A stretch of DNA of 64,000 nt, taken from NCBI RefSeq assembly GCF_024323335.1, contig NC_066585.1, forward strand, positions 84,246,614-84,310,613, written 5' to 3'. Each line of letters begins with the position of its first letter. The stretch's first letter is position 1. Below, piece after piece: positions 1 through 11,068 of this stretch. This DNA is from Lathyrus oleraceus (Eukaryota; Streptophyta; Magnoliopsida; Fabales; Fabaceae). The position numbers were made by a program, and so were the translations under genes. The notes below the pieces were generated by a model. The model worked only from the letters and a program-made list of their open reading frames with translations. It was not told where the DNA came from and did no database searches.

Positions 1-270
1 GTGGAAGACACACAAGGTCTATCCCAAAGTCTCTACCAAAAATACTCAAGGGACAACTTAGACAAACTGAAGTAGTAGTTACTGAACCCTTCGCAGGAGT
101 ATCAATCACCATACTTCCAAACATCTTAGATATCTCTAACTTAAGTTTCACAGCGCAATCCAAAGATATAAAGGAATGAGTCGCACCTGTGTCAATAATA
201 GCTACAAGAGGAAAGCCATTAATATAACACGTACCTCGGATCAAACGATCATCTGCAGAAGTCTCGGAAC
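1..270 (-). CDS. Retroelement aspartic protease region, partial (runs off the left edge)
   Basis: The minus strand from 270 to 1 is open in one frame. It encodes a retropepsin-like segment with the catalytic motif D-T-G-A inside IIDTGATHSFIS, preceded by LIRGTCYING and followed by VIDTPAKGSV and a cysteine-containing stretch ending DLVCLP at the window edge. This is the protease N-terminal half of a Ty3/gypsy polyprotein, which processes Gag-Pol in the virus-like particle. It is in frame with the gag at 16696-17686 once the Ogre-like element and one copy of the 5-bp duplication are removed: gag ends ...KVFALS and this part continues GSETSADD. No stop or frameshift is visible on either side, so the host element had an intact frame when it was hit. 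Confidence 0.85.
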
Positions 271-275
271 CTGAT
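271..275. repeat. Left target-site duplication CTGAT of the Ogre-like element
   Basis: CTGAT directly precedes the LTR end TGTCGCACC at 276 and is repeated exactly at 16696-16700 after the other LTR. Perfect 5-bp duplications mark integrase-mediated insertion and show that the element is complete end to end. Confidence 0.93.
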
Positions 276-1032
276 TGTCGCACCTCGAAAAAATGGGGAT
301 ACGACTTCAAAGCGAAGCGCAATCGCACGCTCGCAATGATGGACTAAACAGAGTCGCCACCGAACTTTATTTATTCCTAAAAAGGAAAGGGGAAATATCG
401 ATAAAACCCAGGACAAAAGAAAGGATAAGATATGGTCATCGCAACCAATATCAGGGTTCGGGAGTCGATTACGCAAGGGGAAGGTATTAGCACCCCTCAC
501 GTCCGTTGTACTCAACGGGAACCATTAGGTCAGTTGTGTGCGTTAATGTTAGTTTGAAATGTTAGGCTTTTCAGTTTATTAGGTGGGAAAAGAAAGAAAG
601 AAGAGAGAAGAAATGTTTTTGGATTTTTAACGAAGGACTAAACCTAAGTTTTTTATTAGTGGGCCTGACAAGATTTACAAATCCTGCTCCTACGTATCTC
701 AATAGAGAAGTCAAGGCTTACGTAGTTCTGGGTAGAAAAATGTTTGTTTGTTGGTCGATTTTAGCGAAAGCTATACTGTATTAATCGACGAAAACATTGT
801 TTTACCCAAAACAGATGAGGAGTGGACGCATACCACACATCGAACGGATTTATAAATCTACATTCGGAAAAGCGTCATTTATCTCTACTCAACAATCGTG
901 GCCGAAACATTGTTTTGTATCACTTAAGACAAGATACCTTTCGTTTATGAAAAAGGTTTTTGATTAATCGCACGGCGGCGAGAAAAAAAAGTTTGATTGG
1001 TTGGATGTATTTTGAGTGATGGCGAGAGCTTG

Positions 1033-1060
1033 GATGAGCGAGATATACATCTCGAATCCT
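1033..1060. other. CGAGAT/ATCTCG hairpin inside the LTR
   Basis: GCGAGATATACATCTCGA contains six-base complementary arms CGAGAT and ATCTCG around a 4-base loop. The same arm sequence recurs in the leader hairpins of this element (11403, 11592) and of element 2. A second copy lies in the other LTR near 12640. Confidence 0.55.
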
Positions 1061-1169
1061 AGTCTCAGGAGTACACGGTATACACCATGTTCCATTTCCA
1101 TCTTTATTGAAAAAGTATTAAGGTAGGAATTAGGTATTTTGAAGTTTGAAAGACGAGTACTTGTGACCT

Positions 1170-1795
1170 ACAAGCTCTTACAGCTTGGGTCTAATACTCG
1201 GGACTACGTCTGGACATTCCACCCAGGCAGTCTGTTTCTTTCCAATATTGCTAAGAAAATGATTCGGATATTTATGAATGTTTTGGAGGGAAGACGAATA
1301 TTTATGGCTTGGAAGCTCTTACAGCTTGAGCCTAATATTCGGGATTACAACTGGATATTCCCTCCAGGTAATCTTTTTCTTCCAACTTTATTAAGAAGAT
1401 GATTTGAGATATTTGCAGGTGTTTTGGAGAGAAGACAAATATTTATGGCTTACAAGCTCTTACAGCTTGTGCCTAATATTCGGGATTACGACTGGACATT
1501 CCATCCAGGTAATCTTTTTCTTCACATTTTATTTAAAAAATGATTTGAATATTAAAGAGAAGACGAATATTTATGACTTGCAAGCTCTTACAGCTTGAGC
1601 CTAATATTCGGGATTACGACTGGACATTACATCCAGGTAATCTTTTTCTTCCAACTTTATTAAGAAAAAGATTTGAATATTAAAGAGAAGACGAATATTA
1701 ACGGCTTACAAGCTCTTACAGCTTGAGCCTAATATTCGGGGTTACGACTGGACATTCCATCCAGGTAACCTTTTTCTTCCATTTTATTAAGAAAA
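1170..1795 (-). repeat. LTR-internal tandem repeat, about five units of roughly 120-130 bp, each with two hairpins
   Basis: Five successive units share the core 'aagctcttacagcttg', then 'cctaatattcgggattac', then 'ctggacattccatccag'. The first core is an inverted repeat CAAGCT-cttac-AGCTTG, the second CTGGA-cattcca-TCCAG. The identical array is in the other LTR at 12768-13393. Short open frames across it are repeat artefacts. Confidence 0.85.
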
Positions 1796-2934
1796 TGATT
1801 TGAGGTTTAAATATTATGTTGATTTGTGAAATGATCTTGAAATGATTCTCATTTATTTTTGGAATGTATTTTGAATTTGAGAAAAATTGAAATTGATTTT
1901 GAAATCGAATAAAATTTGAGTATGATTATTTACATGTGAAAATTCAAACATGAATCATCTGAATAAATAATTAACCATATTAGATTGATTAAAAAATAAT
2001 TTAAATAATCCACTCAATAATTAGAAAAATAATTTATTAATTAAAAATAATGATCAACTAAAAAGAAATCATTTATCAAGATATAAATCAATTAAATAAT
2101 AAAGATCTAAAATCAAGAAAAATGGATGTCATTTATAATAATTATGTTATTTACTTAGAAATGAAAATAGGTAACCATTTATATATAATTTTTTTACTTA
2201 ATGAATAGATAGCTTTTAAAAGTGAAATGATACGACACTGATTAAAAGTGATAGCACAAAAAGAACTGAAGCAAACCACATTTTAAGATGACAACAAACC
2301 TTAGAAACACTAAGGTCCAACCGACTGTTCTAACAGCAACCAACTTAACTCAATTAATGCTAACAGAACAGGATAACTTCTTCCCACTGAAATTCAACTT
2401 CATTTCTAATTAAATTCCAACATTTCAAGGTAATTTAACCTGCATCTCATAACAGAATTGAGAACATCTCATAACAGAATTGAGAAGAGAGGTTATATAA
2501 GTAGATCTTCACTCACCCTAGGATGCAAGAAAACTCGAATCCCATTTCCTCTTCACTTTCTATTCACTTATCATGCTGAGCAGAATTTCAAAACCTGTCT
2601 TACGAATGCTATTAACAGAGTTTTAGAAGTTTGTCACAATTAAACAAAACGTCGACATAATAGCTCTACATTGACATTTAAACCAAACCCAATATGACTT
2701 TTCCTTAATACGTGAACTCAGAAGTGTAATATGATATGAACAAAATCATAACTGTGAAATAACAGAATCAAACACAACTCCTAAGTTCATACAGCTGTAA
2801 GCGAATATGCCAAAAAAGGGTCTAACAACAACACTTCCAATATTCACAACACAGCAGTATATCCAACCGAAACACAAATAAAATAAAATAAATACTACAA
2901 CAGTATACAAACAAAACTGCAATACTACCGATTA

Positions 2935-3300
2935 TTATTTTATAGAGTGCGGCTTGAGTTTGCTGTTTATTCTGCTTGGCGAAGATGAGACTGTTATTGC
3001 TGTTGTTGGGGTTTCACTGCTCGATAACGATGGCGAAGTAGCTACGGCAACCAGGTTTGTGGCTATTGCATCCCGCCCAGCAGTGTGGAAGTCAAATGGA
3101 CAGCCATGTTTGTCTGAGTAACGATGTAAAGCACAGAAAAAAAAAAAATTAACACAAGTTAACACATAGACAAATAAATCGTGTCAAACCAAACCGCTTA
3201 TTGCAGTTGGAGCACCGTTTAGGACCATCCTTGAGCTTCTTCTCCAAACTCTCCTCTGAGCCAGAAGCAACTAACGGTTGTGCAGAGACGGTTCCAGGAT
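2935..3300 (-). pseudogene. Captured AN1 zinc-finger stress-associated protein (SAP) gene fragment in the LTR
   Basis: On the minus strand, 3299 to about 3151 encodes a SAP-like linker, EESLEKKLKDGPKRCSNC, followed by [13 protein letters not shown], the first half of an AN1 zinc finger (C-x2-C, GLTxF, C-x-C). After a poly-T tract that breaks the frame, 3137 to 2935 gives [17 protein letters not shown] and HTAGRDAIA, the second half with its C/H ligands. AN1 SAPs are plant cytosolic/nuclear stress regulators. The A20 finger is missing and the C-terminal tail is divergent, so this is a broken fragment in sense with the element. A near-identical copy is at 14533-14897. Family assignment is by motif recognition. 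Confidence 0.8.
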
Positions 3301-3307
3301 GTCCGTT

Positions 3308-3565
3308 TCAAGAGCAAAAATCACCGGAGCGATTCAGCCAAGTTTGAATACTTCCAAACCCCTTAACAACGCCGTGGAGGGTATTGTTAGCTAGATTCGA
3401 GTACTTGATACTCTGCATTTCAGAAATGAATTTCGAGATAGACCCGTTGAGTTGGTTTGAACTAAGATCCAGATGAATCGAACCAGGAAGAGCAGAAAAT
3501 GAATCGGAGTTCATTAGAGGAAAGATTCAAACTTTGAAGACTCCCAAGCATGGTAACTGAAGACG
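3308..3565 (-). pseudogene. Captured leucine-rich-repeat protein fragment in the LTR
   Basis: The minus strand from 3514 encodes SIHLDLSSNQLNGSISKFIS and then YSNLANNTLHGVV, which match plant LRR units (LxxLxLSxNxLxGxI). About 25 bases upstream, in a shifted frame (3565 to about 3520), lies a further LRR, LGSLQSLNLSSNEL. The fragment comes from an LRR receptor-like or LRR extracellular protein and carries at least one frameshift. It lies directly upstream of the AN1 fragment in the same orientation, so the two unrelated gene pieces are chimerically joined. The second LTR copy is at 14904-15161. Confidence 0.72.
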
Positions 3566-4090
3566 GTATATGGGGTGGTTTGTAAGCGGTAAGCGATGAG
3601 CTTCGGTTCCATTCGCATGAGGGAAATCGTTGAGTTAGGTGGATAGTTTCAAACTTGGTTGTTTCGGCGCAGCTTTTGGATGGAAGGAGTGGTGGTGTAA
3701 CGGCGGAAAAGGGTTACGGTTGGGTTTTTGAGGTTGAAGGTGGGGCGCGATTTTGACGGCGGATGGAGGGTGATTTAAGGGTCGAAGATGGTTGACGGCG
3801 GAGTAAGGGTTACGGTTTGGGGGGTTTTGTGAAGGTGGTGTTTTTCGTGAGGGTGTAGTGGAATGAAGTTGAAGGTTTGTGGCTTCGTGAGGAAGAATGA
3901 TGAAGGGTGAGAGTGATGGTGGCGGATTGGAGTTTTTGTGAGGGAGAAGAGGGTGGCGGCGATTTAGGGTTGAAGAAGCTAATGAAGGGTTTGGATTGTG
4001 GTGGATGGAGAGCTTTGGGTTGCTGAAGGAGACGATGAAGTGCGGAAGCTTAGGAGAGTGAGCGTTTTGGGGAGAGTGACGGCTAGGTCT
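3566..4090 (-). other. GC-rich gene-like block in the LTR, origin unknown
   Basis: This 0.5-kb block stands out from its AT-rich surroundings by its G-rich plus strand (C/T-rich in element sense), with many GGCGG and 'agggtt' motifs. In element sense it resembles a plant 5' UTR or first exon, with repeated 'accctaa' and 'ccgccgtc'. It lies upstream of the LRR and AN1 fragments and may belong to the same captured segment. No protein family is recognised. Confidence 0.4.
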
Positions 4091-5093
4091 TGTGTGGCCG
4101 AAAACATCAGATGCTGTCTCACTCTCTTTTATTCTTGTATTTTTTATTTTTTTATTTTTAGAGAGAGGAATCTCTTAAAATGACCCCCTCAAGAGAGACG
4201 TTGGAGTCCTTTTTTGAAGCCCACCTCTATTTTTTGTCCTTTTCTTGAGAAGTCAAAGAGAGGAGAGAGACTTCAGAGAGACGTTGGGAATGCCCCTTCC
4301 TTCTCCTAGGCATCAGTTGGTTTTTTATTATGTGTTTCTTTAACTTTTTTTTTGTTTTTTTGGTGATGTGTCAAAGGGTTATTGGCTGAGGAGGATAATT
4401 GAGGATAGGGATCTATGTGTCTTTCAATTGGGATCACTGATTAATTTGAATTAAAGGCTAAGATTGAACCAAAGAAACACAACATTGTTAACCAAATTAA
4501 AAATGCCTAGAATATCCCTTCTAGAATCTTAAATCAATTTAAATCACTTAAATAAAATAAATTTCACATTTTTTATATAAACATGATAAAATTAAAATGA
4601 AAGCATGATTATACCTATTAAATTTTTTTGATTTTTCTGACACAATAATGAAAATACGGATTTAAAATAAATAAAAAAATCAAGTGCGAACTCGCTCAAA
4701 AAATTACATTGAATGCACCAAAATAATCAGTGTGAAATAAACTTATTGGAAAAATACAGCGTTTCTTTTAATTTTGAAATAAATTTTGACCGGTTAAACA
4801 GGCTTGAACTGATTAAAAAGGTGGTCGAAAAAAATAACTGAAAAATAAATCAAGCATACCAGATTAAACTACGTAAAACGTAGATTAATGAAATTGATGT
4901 CTAGAAGCTTGATTTTAAAATTTTTCATTTACTGATTTAACGCACATCCTTCGATTAATTCAATCGGTTTTGTCTGTAGTTTCCAAAAAAATTATTTCGA
5001 CTGATATTTTAGGCATTATGCGGTACGGAATGCATGGCATGCTATGATTAATGTGTTGAATCAGTGATTCAGGGTCAAAATTGGGGTATGACA

Positions 5094-5107
5094 GTTGCCC
5101 CTATTTA
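5094..5107 (-). other. Polypurine tract of element 1
   Basis: In element sense the sequence is TAAATAGGGGCAAC, directly before the 3' LTR start TGTCATACCCC. The same 14 bases precede the 3' LTR of element 2 (34726-34739). It primes plus-strand DNA synthesis. Confidence 0.85.
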
Positions 5108-5504
5108 AGTATCTTCTACTAGAGAATATGAAGCAGGACACTCTTCATATGATCGTAGTGGGAGATGATTAAATACTGAGAAGACCCGGATTTTGATCCT
5201 GAATCCCCATGACATGATGTGATATGATATGATATGCCATGATATGAATGGATGCATGAATCTTTTTTTGTAAATTTTTTTTTCATCTGCTAGGGATATG
5301 ATGCATCCTTGATAGGGGGTGCTACTAGACAGACCAATCTGTGGGGAATGCTGATGATCCACAGGGAGACAGACAAATGGGGTGAAAAAACAACTTGCTG
5401 GGGAAACAGTCCTGCTGGAGAATCAGACACACACTGGGGAGTATTCAAAGTGAGATTTGATAAACGACACTTAGAATATAACCGAATAAAGAAAAAGATG
5501 CTAC

Positions 5505-7340
5505 AACAGGTTCATATATGACCTGACAACGCTGGGGAATAATCAAGGAGAAAACTCTTCAGAACAGGTTCATGTATGACCTGACACCGGAATAAGGGTT
5601 CAACAACAGGTTCATACATGACCTGAATAGTATTGAACAAAACTTCAGAGCAGGTTCAAGTATAACCAGACCCCGGAATAAAAGGGTTCAATGACAGGTT
5701 CATACATGACCTGAATAGGATTGAACAAAGGATCTTCAGAGCAGGTTCAAGCATGACCGGACCCCGGAATAAAAAGGTTCAATGACAGGTTCGTACATGA
5801 CCTGAATAGGATTGAACAAAGAATGGAAAAACTCTTCAGAGCAAGTTCAAGGATGACCTGACCCCGGAATAAAAAGGTTCAATGACAGGTTCATACATGA
5901 CCTGAATAGGATTGAACAAAGAATCTTCAGAGTAGGTTCAAGCATGACCGGACCCCGGAATAAAAAGGTTCAATGACAGGTTCGTACATGACCTGAATAG
6001 GATTGAACAAAGGATCTTCAGAGCAGGTTCAAGCATGACCGGACCCCGGAAAAAAGGTTCAATGACAGGTTCGTACATGACCTGAATAGGATTGAACAAA
6101 GGATCTTCAGAGCAGGTTCAAGCATGACCGGACCCCGGAATAAAAAGGTTCAATGACAGGTTCGTACATGACCTGAATAGGATTGAACAAAGGATCTTCA
6201 GAGCAGGTTCAAGCATGACCGGACCCCGGAAAAAAGGTTCAATGACAGGTTCGTACATGACCTGAATAGGATTGAACAAAGGATCTTCAGAGCAGGTTCA
6301 AGCATGATTAGACCCCGGAATAAAAAGGTTCAATGACAGGTTCGTACATGACCTGAATTGGATTGAACAAAGAATGGAAAAACTCTTCAGAGCAGGTTCA
6401 AGGATGACCTGACCCCGGAATAAAAAGGTTCAATGACAGGTTCATACATGACCTGAATAGGATTGAACAAAGAATCTTCAGAGTAGGTTCAAGCATGACC
6501 GGACCCCGGAATAAAAAGGTTCAATGACAGGTTCGTACATGACCTGAATAGGATTGAACAAAGAATGGAAAAACTCTTCAGAGCAGGTTCAAGGATGACC
6601 TGACCCCGGAATAAAAAGGTTCAATGACAGGTTCATACATGACCTGAATAGGATTGAACAAAGAATCTTCAGAGTAGGTTCAAGCATGACCGGACCCCAG
6701 AATAAAAAGGTTCAATGACAGGTTCGTACATGACCTGAATAGGATTGAACAAAGGATCTTCAGAGCAGGTTCAAGCATGACCGGACCCCGGAAAAAAGGT
6801 TCAATGACAGGTTCGTATAAGACCTGAATAGGATTGAACAAAGAATCTTCAGAGTAGGTTCAAGCATGACCGGACCCCGGAATAAAAAGGTTCAATGACA
6901 GGTTCGTATAAGACCTGAATAGGATTGAACAAAGAATCTTCAGAGCAGGTTCAAGCATGACCGGACCCCGGAATAAAAAGGTTCAATGACAGGTTCGTAT
7001 AAGACCTGAATAGGATTGAACAAAGAATCTTCAGAGTAGGTTCAAGCATGACCGGACCCCGGAATAAAAAGGTTCAATGACAGGTTCGTATAAGACCTGA
7101 ATAGGATTGAACAAAGAATCTTCAGAGTAGGTTCAAGCATGACCGGACCCCGGAATAAAAAGGTTCAATGACAGGTTCGTATAAGACCTGAATAGGATTG
7201 AACAAAGAATCTTCAGAGCAGGTTCAAGCATGACCGGACCCCGGAATAAAAAGGTTCAATGACAGGTTCGTATAAGACCTGAATAGGATTGAACAAAGAA
7301 TCTTCAGAGTAGGTTCAAGCATGACCGGACCCCGGAATAA
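5505..7340 (-). repeat. 91-bp minisatellite, about 19 units, in the 3' non-coding region of element 1
   Basis: Units read 'aggttcaatgacaggttcg' - 'tacatgacctgaatagg' - 'attgaacaaag(g/a)atcttcagag' - 'caggttcaagcatgaccgg' - 'accccggaataaaa', spaced 91 bp apart; some carry an extra 'ggaaaaactctt'. Within each unit, GTTCAAT and ATTGAAC form a perfect 7-bp inverted repeat enclosing a smaller one, CAGGT...ACCTG. The left units (before about 5690) are more diverged, and homogenised blocks alternate toward the right. Variable 3' UTR minisatellites are known in Ogre-type elements and can seed satellites. Open frames through it, such as one at 7224-7565, are artefacts. Confidence 0.93.
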
Positions 7341-10033
7341 AAACAATTGGACTCTGACCGTAAGCAATGGACTACGACCAGCTTTTAACGGATTTTGCCA
7401 ACAACAATTGGACTTTGAAATGAGTTCTAGTAGCAACTGAACTTGGAATAAGCCTAGCAACAACTGATCTTTAGGAGACACCAATGAGTCTTGAAACAAT
7501 TCCAGGGAATGACACAGGGGTTCTGGAACTTCGTCAGAATAAAAGTGACATGTCTGAGAATTCATCAGAGAGTAAAAGAAACAAATTCTGGAAATGCATC
7601 GGAATTACAAGTGATATTCCGGAAATACAACAGAATACAGACACATCCGGTAATACATCAAAGGAAATTCTGGAAATACATCAGAATATAGACACATCAG
7701 AGAACACCTCAGATAGATGGTGAAACATCTGGAAATACATCAGACCAGTTATGGAAATTCATCAATAAACCAAGGAGTAATCCGGAAATTCATCGGATAA
7801 TCCAAAAAGAAAAATGAACCTTAATGGAAAATTTTCTAATAGGTGCCAACTGGGTTGGATTTGAAAATGACTGCAAAAACCGGATGATGGTTTAAGGGCA
7901 CCAAATACAAACTGGAATCAAAGGTCGAAGGATCAGGATCAACAACAAGACCTGGGTCAATGCAAAATGAGCACGAAGTACATTTCGGCCATGCATGATT
8001 TGTATTCTTTTATGCATGATGTATGAATGATCATGCTATGAGAATGCTGACACCTGAGTGGACTGGGAGTTGGTAAAGGCTTTTTATGGAAGCTCATGAT
8101 TCCTCAACACCGAGAACTCAACCAAATATTTTATGATAGATGTTGTCAAAGGAGGATTCTATCCAGTTTGATAGCCACAGCTCAGCCAATGGATCCTTTT
8201 GGAGGATTAATGAATCGTGCTAGCATAATTTTCGGGCACTCGTCTTAAACTCGATAGTTGTTGACATATGGCAGAATTTGTTTGAGCAGTTTGAAAGCAC
8301 GAAGAAAGAGGTTCTGCCCCTCTGTGGCTCATCTTACCCCAGTTTGTTGGGTCTTTGGAAATGTTCACCTTGAAAGTGAGTTTGGAAACAAATTGCCATG
8401 AGACTACCTCGAGATGGCTTGCCCCAAGTGTTTGAAACTTGCAGTGGTCCGAACTTGACTAACCAAATGTTGGAATGGTAGACTCTTGATTGATTGTCCT
8501 TTGGATAGTTGGACTTACCGAGCTCTGAGGTGGCTTGCCCCAGCCTAAGTCTTAAAGCAAAATACTCTTGGCTAACTGAACCTTGGAGTGATTGGACTTA
8601 CTGAGCTCTAAGGTGGCTTGCCCCGGTCTAAGTCTTGAAGCAAATTACTCTTGCCTTGATGACCCTTAGGGTGACTAGCTCGAATTAACTGATGCTCAAA
8701 GTGACTTTCCCCTGACTAAACTTCTTTCACTCCATCAAGTTCCTCAACTGTATTTGGCATTTCTTTGATGCTAAGTGTTGACTTGCAAATAAGATTGTTC
8801 ATTCAAAAATGGTAATTTTAATGCAGTGTTTATGCAAAAATTTGAAATCAAAGTTTATTGATATGAACGGGTGAAATACAGTGAACGGGTCAATGATAAG
8901 AATACAATGGTGATCAAGTCATTCACAGTATGCAAGTTGGTGCTATCAAATGATTAACAAAAATCGTTTGGAGTCAGGTTAACACAACCTTGTTGTAGTA
9001 TGCTTTCAAAATAAACTCTGTCTCAATTAGGTCTTTTAAGGGTTGTAACGTGGTCTGGTTCACGGTTTTTTGAAACAAAAGGATATAAGGCTCAAAATTT
9101 ATTTTTACCCACCCCTTCTTCTTGATGATCTCCAGATCCTACGTTCAGCTAATTTGATACACGCATTCGACTTCCAAGAGGGTTCGAAGGTGTGATGAGG
9201 ATTCAAGACGAATTTTCTTGAAATGGCAGTCATCTTATTTTATTTTTGTTGAGGATTTAATGACCTCCTTTTTTTGTTTTTCTTTATCCCTTATTTTGCC
9301 TGGACCACTTCTTTGAAGCTTTCGGCCCACCGGGATGCCCTAACTTTTGCCTAAGTCATTTTGTGGTATTTGACTTAGCGGACTTTTATTTTTTATTTTT
9401 TAAAGGTATTGACTGCCACATTATTGGTGGATAAGGATCAACCAACACTAATTTTAGCTTTTCTTAACTTCTTCAACACTTCAACATGTGTGCGAAGGAT
9501 AACACGTGGTTGAACCTAATTGGAGGGTGTTCATATGGACGATTTTTGAAAGATCGAATACATGATCAAAATATCTGAACACAACTACCCTGCCCCAGGT
9601 TAAGATTAAGGGTTTTAGATCCGAAATAAACACCAACTTCTAGGCTCAAAGTGGTTGTCTAGGGATTAACTCCTTATCACTCCAGTGTTTGGGGATTTGA
9701 AACAATGCCTTACATCATCGACAAGGTTTTACTCAAAAGCATACCACAACAATTTCAGGTGTTTCGTTTTCATCATCCTCCCTCCAATCTTTGCTAACAC
9801 AACAGTTTGATAAACAAAAGTGGATGAGAGGAGTATTTTTGTTTTTTTAACATAAATGAAAAACGAGTGAATACGAATGGATCAATTCAAAAGATGCATA
9901 AACATTTCATTAATCTTACCAATTCAAATAAAAACAACAATGTTTAAAAGCAAATAACAACCAACATGCAAAGAAACTACAAAAGAAGTGTTGAAACAAC
10001 CAAATGATTGCCAGCTTTAGGGAATTGATTTCT
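7341..10033 (-). other. Non-coding 3' internal region of element 1 (no pol)
   Basis: No conserved domain is seen on either strand. At 7480-7790 short 'ggaaatacatc'-type direct repeats occur. At about 8400-8690 there is a tandem partial duplication of roughly 115 bp around 'gaggtggcttgccccag'. The stretch 8990-9760 (minus) matches 30655-31440 of element 2 in order and orientation, for example the shared 'ggcattgtttcaaatccc', the 'cctttgagcc' motif and the 'aagacctaat' motif. It is therefore a conserved 3' non-coding block of this element group. Confidence 0.7.
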
Positions 10034-11068
10034 TCAAACTTGAAGATTGGGATCAACCAGCTTTTTGACATGATGATCTTCAAATTCTTTTCTTTCAATC
10101 TCATCGTCGAACGCAACCCTCTTGGATCCACTACTCACTTCTCCTTTTCTTTCATTGGTTAGGGTCGCGACATTGGAAATCCAAGACGGTATCTCAATGC
10201 TCTTACCAGGAAACAATGATAGCTCACTAGCCATATCCCTGACATCTTCCTTGTGGTACAAAACCTTGAGGGGTATCAAAGGTCCTTTCCCTTTATCATT
10301 ACTTGGCTCAGAAATCAAGGTATATGTACCTGAGCCTGCCTCCTTGAGTGTTAGTGACCCTATGTCAATCAATCCTCGCAGTTTGAGCTTAAAACTCTTG
10401 CATTCCTCGATGGGGTGCCCCATTGTCCCAGTATGGTATTCACACTTGATCTTCGGGTGATCTTCTTCAAAGACTAAGCTCTTCTTGTTAATCAGTTCTC
10501 GTACCAAATATTTTAGCGCACAGCAAGAATCTAGGTCATGTCCCAATGCCCCTTTATGGAATTCACACGTTGCATTTGGATTGTACCATGGTAGGTCTGG
10601 TGACACAGGCGTGAGAGCTCGAGGGGTCACCAAAGCATTCTGGATCAGTAGCGGGTAAAGCTTGCTATATGGTACCGGAATCGAGTCATTGTGATCCTGG
10701 TTCCTCTTGTTCTGATTCTGATTTTTGTTTTGAACCTGGTTTCGGTGATTTTGAGGAGGAATGGCCAGAGGATGTTGATGATGACGCCTTGAGGGAGGTC
10801 TATATACTGGTAAATGAGGAGTTGCCACATAGCATTTCCCTTGACTTGGGGTAACACCAGATGGATGTGGCATAGTAGCTCTCTTTGTTGCAGCAGCGTA
10901 TATCGGGTGACCCTCTTTTCTCAACAAGACTTGCAGGGTTTCCAAGACCCATCTCATTTGGCTCTTCAAAAGATTAAGTTCCTCCTTTAGTGCTTCTTGG
11001 CTTTTCCTTAGCTCGTCCATCATCTCTTGAGACATGGTTCTTTGTTCTAAACGCGTGTTGAGAATCAC
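10034..11068 (-). CDS. Gag remnant of element 1: N-terminal coiled coil plus two zinc-knuckle-like motifs, capsid missing
   Basis: Open from ATG at 11036 or 11068. Residues near the start form a Glu/Lys/Leu-rich coiled-coil-like segment (MSQEMMDELRKSQEALKEEL, ending LETLQVLL), which resembles the N-terminus of Ogre Gag. A basic Asn/Gln/Lys-rich linker follows. Two repeated motifs then occur: CEFHKGALGHDLDSC followed by LKYLVRELI, and CEYHTGTMGHPIEEC followed by LKLRGLI. These are C-x2-H-x4-GH-x4-C variants of Gag knuckles. The capsid domain expected between coil and linker (seen in element 2 around PSFEKYQG and FQDNLSGASLEWY) is absent, so the protein probably cannot build particles alone. 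The frame is uninterrupted over 344 codons, consistent with recent insertion. Confidence 0.7.
   Translation of the reverse strand: MILNTRLEQRTMSQEMMDELRKSQEALKEELNLLKSQMRWVLETLQVLLRKEGHPIYAAATKRATMPHPSGVTPSQGKCYVATPHLPVYRPPSRRHHQHPLAIPPQNHRNQVQNKNQNQNKRNQDHNDSIPVPYSKLYPLLIQNALVTPRALTPVSPDLPWYNPNATCEFHKGALGHDLDSCCALKYLVRELINKKSLVFEEDHPKIKCEYHTGTMGHPIEECKSFKLKLRGLIDIGSLTLKEAGSGTYTLISEPSNDKGKGPLIPLKVLYHKEDVRDMASELSLFPGKSIEIPSWISNVATLTNERKGEVSSGSKRVAFDDEIERKEFEDHHVKKLVDPNLQV

Larger units (their letters stand above)
276..5093 (-). repeat. 3' LTR of Ogre-like element 1 (4818 bp)
   Basis: Nearly identical to 11874-16695. By eye the differences are four substitutions (near 2905, 3318, 3827 and 4149), a 2-base change in an A-run (near 3140) and a 6-base GGAGGA-type insertion present only in the other copy (near 3979 here). 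Contents from left to right: the U5-type end with the gag-leader-like sequence, an AT-rich stretch, five tandem units at 1170-1790, AT-rich DNA at 1800-2240, captured host gene fragments at 2935-3565, a GC-rich gene-like block at 3566-4090, then AT-rich U3-type DNA to the TGTCATACCCC terminus. Confidence 0.93.

Noticed and set aside
3566..4090. Telomere-like 'accctaa' motifs in the GC-rich block
   Set aside because: Single scattered copies, not tandem; common in plant gene leaders.
7224..7565. 113-codon minus-strand frame at the end of the 91-bp array
   Set aside because: It starts in unique DNA and runs through repeat units; no domain, and the unit carries stops in other copies.
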